Origin: Novosphingopyxis baekryungensis DSM 16222
Lineage (GTDB): Bacteria; Pseudomonadota; Alphaproteobacteria; Sphingomonadales; Sphingomonadaceae
DNA: 64,000 nt
Direction of reading: 5' to 3'
Assembly: GCF_000420305.1 (NCBI RefSeq)
Contig: NZ_ATUR01000003.1
Coordinates: 1 to 64,000 of the forward strand
The notes beneath the pieces were generated by a model. The model ran no database searches and was not told where the DNA came from. It saw only the letters and a program-made list of their open reading frames with translations. A program made the translations under genes and the position numbers. Below are positions 56,701 to 64,000 of this stretch, piece by piece. The first letter of the stretch is position 1. The number at the start of each line of letters is the position of its first letter.

Positions 56701-57267
56701 GAGCAGGCCTTCTTCCGCCGCTTCCTCGATCGGGTCGGCACGGCGGCTTAGCTCGATATAGAGCCGGCCTGGAAACAGCGACTTCAGCCGTTCGCCATAG
56801 GCCACGGCCTTGTCCGGCTGGCGCTCCTCATAATGGCGCGCCATGGCGCCCTCCGCGCCCGCGGTCAGCGCGATCAGACCATCGGTGCGCCCTTCCAGCG
56901 CCTCGAACATCACATGCGGGGCGTGTTCCAGCGGCCGGCCGAGATGCGCTTCGGACACGAGCGCGCACAGATTGTCATAGCCCGCGCCGTCTTGCGCATA
57001 GAGTGCCAGCCAGTCGATCTGCGGTTGGTCCGGATCGCCGCCGGGCCGCGCCACGGCCAGCAGCGTGCCGATGATCGGCTGCACGCCGACGTCGCGGCAT
57101 CCCTTTTCGAACGCCATGGCGCCATAGAGGCCATTGCGATCGGTCACCGCAACGGCGGGAAAACCGAGGCCGCGTGCCCGCCCGCCGACGGCTTTTGCGT
57201 CCGTGGCCCCTTCCAACATGGTGTAGGCCGAAAAGACGCGCAGCGGAACGAAAGGGGCGTAGGACAT
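53782..57267 (-). CDS. dnaE: DNA polymerase III alpha subunit
   Basis: Replicative polymerase of 1161 residues. N-terminal PHP domain ([37 protein letters not shown]), then the polymerase core with [15 protein letters not shown], metal-binding acids in [39 protein letters not shown], the palm/fingers with [27 protein letters not shown] and [24 protein letters not shown], and C-terminal helix-hairpin-helix and OB-fold regions. Length fits replicative DnaE1 and not the error-prone DnaE2 (usually shorter). It is a single gene after a 41-base gap from the acyl-CoA ligase. Confidence 0.96.
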   Translation of the reverse strand: [1161 protein letters not shown]

Positions 57268-57345
57268 ATTTGAGACAGATAGCCCAGCTAAGCCGATTCG
57301 ACGAGGGGCGGCGGCGCTTTAATTCTAAACGGAAAGTCGAAGATC

Positions 57346-57675
57346 ATGTGGCAGGCGACCAAGGACTGGTTTTTATCGCTGGGCGAAAATTACGGCGTCG
57401 ATCCGCTGATCTTCGGCATCATCTATGTGGGGGCGATCCCGTTTTTCCTGTTGTCGATCGCCTGGCTGGTGCGCAACAAGCGCGCAGGCAAGCCCATCGT
57501 CCTGCCGGTGCTGAGCGCGGGCGTATTTTTCGTTTCCGCTTATGTCTATCTGGCCATTGTGGGCCGCAATATCCCGGTGTGGGTGTGGTTCTTCCTGGCC
57601 GCGATGATCGTCTATGGTGTGTGGTCGACCGTGCGCGACATTCGCAAGAAAGTCGCCATGGGACCGGAGGCCTGA
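57346..57675 (+). CDS. Small membrane protein, three helices
   Basis: A 109-residue protein with three membrane segments (PLIFGIIYVGAIPFFLLSIAW, IVLPVLSAGVFFVSAYVYLA, VWVWFFLAAMIVYGVW) separated by RNKRAGKP and GRNIP, and a C-terminal cytoplasmic RDIRKKVAMGPEA. No family was recognised. It is divergent from dnaE and ends 4 bases before the lolD stop (convergent). Confidence 0.75.
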   Translation: MWQATKDWFLSLGENYGVDPLIFGIIYVGAIPFFLLSIAWLVRNKRAGKPIVLPVLSAGVFFVSAYVYLAIVGRNIPVWVWFFLAAMIVYGVWSTVRDIRKKVAMGPEA

Positions 57676-57679
57676 CCGA

Positions 57680-58351
57680 TCAGGCGATGCGGCCTTCGTG
57701 CAGGCGCACGAGCCGGTCCATCTTTTGGGCCAGCCGCTCATTATGCGTGGCGACCAGCGCGGCAGAGCCTTCCTCGCGCACCAGCGACAGGAATTCGGCC
57801 AGGACCACATCGGCGGTCTTCTCGTCCAGATTGCCGGTCGGCTCGTCCGCCAGAATCAGCTTGGGCCGATTGGCCAGCCCCCGCGCCACGGCCACGCGCT
57901 GCTGCTCACCGCCTGAAAGTTTGGACGGGCGATGATCGAGCCGGTTGGCCAAACCGAGTGTCGATAGCAGCCGTTCGGAACGCGCGATCGCTTCGGGCTT
58001 GGTCGCCCCGGCGATGAGCTGCGGCAACACCACATTCTCGCGCGCATCGAAATCGGGCAGCAGATGATGGAACTGGTAGACGAACCCGATCTTCTCGCGC
58101 CGCAGGGTCGTGCGGTCATCGCTGTTCAGTTCTGACGCTTCCACGCCATCGATCCGGATCGAGCCGGAGAAGCCGCCCTCCAGCAGACCGACCGCCTGAA
58201 GCAGGGTGGACTTGCCCGAACCGGATGGTCCGAGCAGGGCCACGATCTCGCCCTCGGCAACATTCAGATTCACGCCCTGCAGCACGTCGATGGTGACATC
58301 GCCCTGCGTAAAACTGCGCCGGACATCGGTGAGGCGGACGACATCATTCAT
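57680..58351 (-). CDS. lolD: Lipoprotein-releasing system ATP-binding protein LolD
   Basis: A 223-residue ABC ATPase that powers release of outer-membrane lipoproteins from the inner membrane. Walker [11 protein letters not shown] (Lys47), Q-loop [10 protein letters not shown], signature [15 protein letters not shown] and Walker [13 protein letters not shown] are complete. The start at 58351 overlaps the lolC stop as ATGAATGA; the longer reading to 58411 lies in lolC. It is the LolD typical pair of the LolC/E permease upstream. Confidence 0.94.
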   Translation of the reverse strand: MNDVVRLTDVRRSFTQGDVTIDVLQGVNLNVAEGEIVALLGPSGSGKSTLLQAVGLLEGGFSGSIRIDGVEASELNSDDRTTLRREKIGFVYQFHHLLPDFDARENVVLPQLIAGATKPEAIARSERLLSTLGLANRLDHRPSKLSGGEQQRVAVARGLANRPKLILADEPTGNLDEKTADVVLAEFLSLVREEGSAALVATHNERLAQKMDRLVRLHEGRIA

Positions 58352-59594
58352 AACGCAACACCTCGACAGGATCGGTACTCGCCGCCTTGAACGCGGGATA
58401 GAGCGTGGCAAGGACGCTCAGCACGAACGCCAGCACCACGATGGCGGTCACCTCGACCGGATCGGTCTTGGACGGAAGCTCCGTCAAGAAGCGGACCGAG
58501 GGGTCCCAGATGTTCTGACCGGTCACCAGCTGGATCACATTGACCACGCTCTGGCGGAAAAACAGGAAGACAAATCCCAGGATCATGCCGGCTATAATGC
58601 CGAGCGATCCGATGGTGATGCCCACGGTCATGAAGATCTTGAGCAGCGACTTTCGCGTTGCGCCCATGGTGCGCAGGATGGCGATATCGCGCGTCTTGCC
58701 GCGCACCATCATGATCAGCGAGCTCAAAATGTTGAACACGGCCACCAGCACGATCATCGACAGCACTACGAACATCGCGACACGCTCGACCGCCAGCGCC
58801 TCGAACAATGAACTGTTCAAGGTCTTCCAGTCGGTAATCACGGCGCGGCCCGCCACCTTGGGCTGCAGCGGCGCCAGGATTTCGCCCACCCGGTCGGCAT
58901 CCAGGGTCTTGAGCTCGATCATGCCCACCTGATCGCCCAGCAGCATGAGCGTCTGCGCGTCCTCGATCGGCATGATGATGAAGCTTTCGTCATAATCATA
59001 GACGCCAACCTCGAAGATGGCGACGACCTGATAGCTGATCTCGCGCGGTACCGTGCCGAACGGCGTCGCGCGCCCGGCCGGGTTGATGATCGTGATACGC
59101 GATCCGACGGTGGCACCGAGATTTTGCGCGAGCCGCGAGCCGATGGCCACCCGCTCGCTGCCCGGCTCCAGCGCGCGCAGATCGCCTGCGACCGTTTTGC
59201 CATCCAGCGTAGGATTGCGCAGAATATCGTCGCGCAGCATGCCGCGAACCAGCACCGCCTCCACGCGCCCGTTGAAACTGGTGAGCAAGGGCTGTTCGAT
59301 CAGCGGAGAGGCTTCGGTCACGCCGGGCGTTGCGCGCACCTCTTTCAGTACGTCGCGCCAGTCCGGCAGTCGCCCGCCATAGCCTTGCACCACCGCATGG
59401 CCGTTCAGCCCCACCGTCTTGTCGAACAGTTCGGCACGAAAGCCATTCATCACGCTCATCACGATGATCAGCGATGCCACGCCCAGCATGACGGCGATCA
59501 GGCTGATGCTGGCGACAAGGAACAGAAAGCCTTCGCCACGGCCTGGCAGCAGGTAGCGCTTGGCGACCATCCATTCGGAACGGGACAGGATCAT
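58344..59594 (-). CDS. lolC: Lipoprotein-releasing system permease LolC/LolE
   Basis: A 416-residue inner-membrane FtsX-type permease with four helices: [21 protein letters not shown] near the start, then a large periplasmic domain (residues about 50-260), and [60 protein letters not shown] at the end. Motif [21 protein letters not shown] is typical. Single LolC/E proteins (LolF-like, one gene instead of two) are usual in alphaproteobacteria. Start at 59594 ([15 protein letters not shown]) fits the family; the longer reading to 59657 has no ribosome site. Confidence 0.92.
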   Translation of the reverse strand: MILSRSEWMVAKRYLLPGRGEGFLFLVASISLIAVMLGVASLIIVMSVMNGFRAELFDKTVGLNGHAVVQGYGGRLPDWRDVLKEVRATPGVTEASPLIEQPLLTSFNGRVEAVLVRGMLRDDILRNPTLDGKTVAGDLRALEPGSERVAIGSRLAQNLGATVGSRITIINPAGRATPFGTVPREISYQVVAIFEVGVYDYDESFIIMPIEDAQTLMLLGDQVGMIELKTLDADRVGEILAPLQPKVAGRAVITDWKTLNSSLFEALAVERVAMFVVLSMIVLVAVFNILSSLIMMVRGKTRDIAILRTMGATRKSLLKIFMTVGITIGSLGIIAGMILGFVFLFFRQSVVNVIQLVTGQNIWDPSVRFLTELPSKTDPVEVTAIVVLAFVLSVLATLYPAFKAASTDPVEVLRYE

Positions 59595-59784
59595 GCGGGG
59601 ATAGCAACCTTCGATAGGATGGGCCGCCGCCTTACGGTTCCGGTGCAGAACTGGCAAGCGGACGAAATCAATGTGCGGCAGACATTGTTGCAGGAAAGCA
59701 ACGTTGTGTCCTCAATCGCCGCTCCATAAGCGCGAAACGATTGAACCGCGGCTTAACTTGAGTCATTCCTTTTCTCGCGCTTCT

Positions 59785-59928
59785 GCAACGGTCCAAAGGG
59801 CCGAGGTTCAGGGAGAAGGGCACGCGCAGGCGACGGCTGGGGCAACCAGGGGGAACCGCCGCCACAGCGCGACCAAAACAGGACGAACCATCGTCACGTG
59901 GAGACCCGGGTTAACGCCCGGGTCTTTG
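59785..59928 (+). ncRNA. Candidate structured small RNA
   Basis: No protein family was seen in this part of the 544-base gap before hsp20, but the plus strand folds into a row of hairpins. GGTCC/GGGCC pair at 59791-59803. A long stem follows: CGCGC (59823-59827) with GCGCG (59867-59871), GGCG-A-CGG with CCG-C-CGCC, and CTGG (59837-59840) with CCAG (59846-59849) around GGCAA. Then GACGA/TCGTC pair at 59882-59895 around ACCA, and an intrinsic terminator sits at 59902-59927. Three to four AGGA/AGGGA-like boxes occur in or next to loops. Start position is estimated; a weak TTGAAC-like -35 at 59741 is possible. The rest of the gap from 59595 to about 59740 shows nothing. Confidence 0.5.
59902..59927 (+). 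terminator. Intrinsic terminator after the candidate small RNA
   Basis: AGACCCGGG (59902-59910) and CCCGGGTCT (59917-59925) form a perfect 9-bp stem with loop TTAACG, followed by TT and then GCGTTT. The T-tract is short but the stem is strong. Confidence 0.75.
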
Positions 59929-60017
59929 CGTTTGGGGCCCTGCACTTCCTGGAAATGGCGGCTGTCCAGCCACTTGGCCAGCCACCTGCCCAGCCAGCAA
60001 AATTTGCATCAAACCAT

Positions 60018-60046
60018 CTTGAAAACGTTATCGTAACGACCATCTT
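60018..60046 (+). promoter_or_regulatory. RpoH (heat-shock sigma) promoter of hsp20
   Basis: CTTGAAAA at 60018-60025 and CCATCTT at 60040-60046, 14 bases apart, match the heat-shock sigma consensus (CTTGAAA and CCCCATNT type). The spacer contains a perfect palindrome CGTTA-TCG-TAACG at 60026-60038. The -10 is about 95 bases before the hsp20 start, leaving room for a structured leader. Confidence 0.7.
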
Positions 60047-60052
60047 TTCCAT

Positions 60053-60141
60053 GCGGGTCGCCCTTGCGGGGCCCGTAGCAACCGGAGCGCGGGTTTCCCG
60101 GCTCCATCTTCAATATTGCTCCAATGGAGAATGATGAAATG
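60053..60141 (+). promoter_or_regulatory. ROSE-type RNA thermometer in the hsp20 leader
   Basis: The leader has a hairpin in GGAGCGCGGG-TTT-CCCGGCTCC (60084-60105) and a 3' hairpin in which TTGCTCC (60116-60122) pairs with GGAG (60126-60129), the Shine-Dalgarno of hsp20, with a bulged G as in the TTGCT core of ROSE elements; CATC (60105-60108) can pair with GATG (60133-60136), drawing in the start region. This is the arrangement known for small heat shock genes in alpha- and gammaproteobacteria, where heat melts the last hairpin. Function is inferred from structure and context. Confidence 0.75.
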
Positions 60142-60627
60142 AACCGTACCGATTTCACCCCCTATCGCCGCACCACCGTCGGTTTTGACCGGCTGTTCGA
60201 TCTGCTGGAAAATGCAGGCCGCACCATGCAGAGCGATAATTACCCCCCTTTCAATATCGAGCGTATCGCCGATGATCGCTATCTGATCACCGTCGCGGTG
60301 GCTGGCTTCACGCCGGCCGAGATCGATATCACCGCGCAGCAGAACCAGCTGGTCGTGCGCGGCGCCAAGGACGAAGGCGAGGATGGCCGCGAATTCCTGC
60401 ACATGGGAATCGCCAATCGCAATTTCGAACGGCGCTTCCAGCTGGCCGACCATATCCGTGTGGAAAATGCGGGTCTGGAAAACGGTCTGCTGACGGTGGA
60501 GCTGTTCCGCGAGATTCCCGAAGCGCTGAAACCGCGCAAGATCGCGGTGAACGGCGTGACCGCCAAGTCTGCTGAAGAGCCTGCCGAGGACAGTCAGGCC
60601 GAGCAGCGGCATATTCGCGCAGCCTGA
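60139..60627 (+). CDS. Small heat shock protein Hsp20 (IbpA-like)
   Basis: A 162-residue ATP-independent chaperone that holds unfolding proteins. N-terminal TPYRRTTVGFDRLFDLLENAG is typical of IbpA, the alpha-crystallin domain runs from about residue 38 (YPPFNIERIADDRYLITVAVAGF) through NQLVVRGAK to ENGLLTVELFREIPE, and the Ala/Glu-rich tail ends the protein. The start at 60139 is taken because GGAGA lies 8 bases upstream inside the ROSE hairpin; the ATG at 60124 is part of that structure. Regulation is by an RpoH-type promoter and a ROSE leader, and a strong terminator follows. Confidence 0.94.
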   Translation: MNRTDFTPYRRTTVGFDRLFDLLENAGRTMQSDNYPPFNIERIADDRYLITVAVAGFTPAEIDITAQQNQLVVRGAKDEGEDGREFLHMGIANRNFERRFQLADHIRVENAGLENGLLTVELFREIPEALKPRKIAVNGVTAKSAEEPAEDSQAEQRHIRAA

Positions 60628-60650
60628 TCTTTACCCTGAATGCGACAGGA

Positions 60651-60678
60651 GGCGGCCGAGCCATCGGCCGCCTTTTTT
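60651..60678 (+). terminator. Intrinsic terminator after hsp20
   Basis: GGCGGCCGA (60651-60659) and TCGGCCGCC (60664-60672) form a perfect 9-bp stem with loop GCCA, followed by TTTTTT. Confidence 0.9.
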
Positions 60679-60723
60679 ATGCAAAATCGGCCTTCGGACC
60701 CGTTACGTCCGATCAGCCCCTAT

Positions 60724-60813
60724 CCCGTTCGTGCCGAGCGAAGTCGAGGCAGCGGTCAATCCAACGCGACGCTCATCGGCCAGCCCCCCTCGATTTTGCT
60801 CGAGGCGAACGGG
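60724..60813. repeat. Imperfect 26-bp inverted repeat (REP/MITE-like)
   Basis: The left arm 60724-60749 (beginning CCCGTTCGTGCCGAGCG) and the right arm 60788-60813 (ending GCTCGAGGCGAACGGG) are inverted copies with about five mismatches, separated by 38 bases. The sequence TTCGTGCCGAGCGAAGTCGAGG is a common intergenic repeat type in sphingomonads and relatives. It lies in the gap between hsp20 and pyrG, where no gene was seen. Confidence 0.6.
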
Positions 60814-60861
60814 CGCAATGATATCGGCGCGTCCGAAATACAGCCGATAGGACTGCCTGGC

Positions 60862-62508
<1,647 letters not shown>

Positions 62509-62560
62509 TTAAGTGGGGCGACGCCGGTATGTCCAGCGCCGCATGGGCTTTATCCCCGGA

Positions 62561-62989
62561 TTATTTGTCGAGCGGAACGGCATTGCCGCCCGCAGCGTCC
62601 TGTCCGGGCGCGACATCGGTGGCACCGGGAGGCGCTGCAGCCGGAACGGGATCACCCGGAACCGTACCGACGCCCGGTCCGCCGCCGATCGGCAGCTCGC
62701 CGCCTTCGGTCGGTACAGGTGCACGGCGCTGGAAGCTGGAGTCGATGTCCGCCGGTGCGCTCTGATCGGCGGCCACGACGGCCAGCGCGATCGAAAGGGA
62801 AACGAAGGCGATCGCGAGGATGGTGGTGCCACGGGTCAGAAAATTCGCCGCGCCGCGGGCGGACATCAGGCCGGACGGACTGCCGCCCATGCCAAGGCCG
62901 CCGCCCTCGCTCTGCTGCATGAGGATGATGCCGACAAGCGCCGCGCCGACAATGGCCTGAACGACGATGAGAAAATGGAAAAGCGTCAT
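62561..62989 (-). CDS. secG: Protein-export membrane protein SecG
   Basis: Non-essential third subunit of the SecYEG channel. The 142-residue protein has the two SecG helices (FHFLIVVQAIVGAALVGIILM and TTILAIAFVSLSIALAVVAAD) joined by the conserved QQSEGGGLGMGGSPSG and RGAANFLTRGT, and a long Pro/Gly/Ala-rich C-tail that is usual in alphaproteobacteria. It lies between tpiA and pyrG, all on the minus strand. Confidence 0.94.
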   Translation of the reverse strand: MTLFHFLIVVQAIVGAALVGIILMQQSEGGGLGMGGSPSGLMSARGAANFLTRGTTILAIAFVSLSIALAVVAADQSAPADIDSSFQRRAPVPTEGGELPIGGGPGVGTVPGDPVPAAAPPGATDVAPGQDAAGGNAVPLDK

Positions 62990-63091
62990 GAATGTTTCTG
63001 GTCCGTTGGAAGACGGCGCACATAGCGGTGCGGCGTGGCTTTCGCAAGCGCAGGCGGTTGGTCTACCCGCCAGTCGGCTGGCCGGTTGCCC

Positions 63092-63844
63092 TTAGCTCGC
63101 GCTGGCGGCAGCCTCGATGATGGGCACGAACTTGTCGGCGCTGAGACTGGCCCCGCCCACCAGGCCGCCATCGACATCGGAAACGGCCAGCAGTTCCGCG
63201 GCATTGCCGCCATTCATGGACCCGCCATATAATATGCGCATGGCATCTGCCTCTTCACCGATCAGATCGCGCAGTTTCACGCGGATCGCACCATGCATTT
63301 CCGCCACGTCACTGGTCTGGGGCACGCGGCCCGTGCCGATTGCCCAGATCGGCTCATAGGCAATGGTCAGCCAATCGGCAGAGGCATCGTCAGGCATGGA
63401 TTCGGCGATTTGCGCGGTGACGCGGGCGATCGCCTGACCGGCATCGCGCTGCGCTTCGGTTTCTCCGCAGCACAGGATGACGGAAAGGCCAGCGGCATGC
63501 GCTGCTTCGGCCTTGGCCTTGATGTCCGCATTGCTCTCCTGCTGGTCCTGTCGCCGTTCGCTATGGCCTACGATCGTCAGCCGCGCACCCACTTCGGCCA
63601 GCATGGCAGCCGACACGCATCCGGTATGCGCGCCATGTTCCGCCTGATGGCAATCCTGCGCGCCGATCGGCAGCGTCGGGGCGGCGTCTGCCGCGCGTGC
63701 GATCAGGGTGCTGGGAACACAGAGCGCCACGTCGACCGACTTCGAAGCGTCTGCTGCGGCTGCGATCAGCTGAAGTTCCGACAAGCTACCAGCCATGCCA
63801 TGCATTTTCCAATTGCCCGCGACGAATTTGCGCCTTGCGCCCAT
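63092..63844 (-). CDS. tpiA: Triosephosphate isomerase
   Basis: Interconverts dihydroxyacetone phosphate and glyceraldehyde 3-phosphate. The 250-residue TIM barrel has FVAGNWKMHG (Lys13), the catalytic histidine in IVGHSERR and glutamate in AYEPIWAIGTG, and the loop ILYGGSMNGGNAAELL and VGGASLSADKF. The start at 63844 has AGGGG 8 bases upstream; an ATG at 63850 and a longer reading to 63943 are less likely. tpiA-secG-pyrG is a conserved order in alphaproteobacteria. The last 156 bases of the window (to 64000) show no gene. Confidence 0.95.
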   Translation of the reverse strand: MGARRKFVAGNWKMHGMAGSLSELQLIAAAADASKSVDVALCVPSTLIARAADAAPTLPIGAQDCHQAEHGAHTGCVSAAMLAEVGARLTIVGHSERRQDQQESNADIKAKAEAAHAAGLSVILCCGETEAQRDAGQAIARVTAQIAESMPDDASADWLTIAYEPIWAIGTGRVPQTSDVAEMHGAIRVKLRDLIGEEADAMRILYGGSMNGGNAAELLAVSDVDGGLVGGASLSADKFVPIIEAAASAS

Positions 63845-64000
63845 AGCCATATCCCCTGCTGTATCCCGTTGCCGCATGCGGCGTTGGTCGTGCCTTAGCG
63901 CGCGTGACCGTGTCATGCCAGAGGCCCCCGCATCGCCGTGCAATGCCTGGGTGGTTTCGCCCGCTTGCTCCCGAACGCCACCCCGCCTAAGGACGCGAAC

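Noticed and set aside
53833-56751. Antisense frame of 972 codons inside dnaE
   Set aside because: It is the complement of a GC-rich coding region; composition is dominated by Arg, His and Gly and no family motif appears. dnaE is certain.
59671-60036. A 121-codon frame in the lolC-hsp20 gap
   Set aside because: No ribosome site or family resemblance, and it runs through the hairpins and terminator of the small-RNA candidate.

Overview
This window is 64 kb of GC-rich bacterial chromosome. The gene content and protein style point to an alphaproteobacterium of the Sphingomonadaceae. Supporting signs are an ALAS-type hemA, BtaA/BtaB betaine-lipid enzymes, an HWE/HisKA_2-type histidine kinase next to a MetOD1-like protein, a ROSE/RpoH-controlled Hsp20, the carboxyspermidine polyamine route, and the dense ATGA/GTGA/TTGA gene overlaps. 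The polyamine genes encode a route to spermidine. If substrate assignment is right, that fits Sphingobium-, Novosphingobium- or Sphingopyxis-like bacteria better than homospermidine-type Sphingomonas; this placement is an inference.

Layout: (1) 1-0.5 kb: the end of an IS3-type insertion sequence that has cut off a secreted or outer-membrane protein gene after its signal peptide. (2) 0.7-14.8 kb, all on the minus strand: a propionyl-CoA module with pccB, a MetOD1-like protein plus histidine kinase, methylmalonyl-CoA epimerase, an enoyl-CoA hydratase, methylmalonyl-CoA mutase, a frameshifted heme-dependent N-demethylase-like gene, biotin synthase, a small LprI-like secreted protein and pccA, followed by an MHS transporter and alanine racemase. 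BioB makes the cofactor of PccA, so the cluster carries propionyl-CoA to succinyl-CoA. (3) 14.9-27.2 kb: housekeeping genes gor, pgi, lepB-rnc-era, topA, dprA, plsY, murI and hemA. (4) 27.4-30.7 kb: a less GC-rich island of four uncharacterised secreted-protein genes that form two pairs of diverged paralogues; one member carries an in-frame stop. (5) 30.9-36.4 kb: a secreted DsrE-like protein, the ligase-associated exonuclease and ATP-dependent DNA ligase, then btaA-btaB for betaine lipid synthesis with a near-consensus Pho box upstream. (6) 36.4-42.5 kb: a threonine dehydratase-like enzyme and a polyamine set (carboxynorspermidine synthase, carboxynorspermidine decarboxylase, ornithine decarboxylase) with an MFS transporter inserted in reverse. 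(7) 42.6-53.7 kb: MAPEG protein, ispE-lipoprotein-23S rRNA methyltransferase operon, ETF-ubiquinone oxidoreductase, a degenerate uracil-DNA glycosylase, lytic transglycosylase, moaB, a radical SAM protein, DUF1330 and an acyl-CoA ligase. (8) 53.8-64 kb: dnaE, lolCD, a strongly folded small-RNA candidate with its own terminator, an RpoH-type promoter and ROSE thermometer ahead of hsp20, then pyrG, secG and tpiA.

The most noteworthy points are the four-gene paralogue island, the structured RNA at about 59.8 kb, the Pho box over btaA, the RpoH/ROSE architecture of hsp20, and three damaged genes (IS-truncated signal-peptide gene, frameshifted N-demethylase, stop-interrupted small secreted protein). 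No CRISPR array, tRNA, rRNA or phage module was seen. All names rest on reading motifs and family resemblance by eye; no database search was run.
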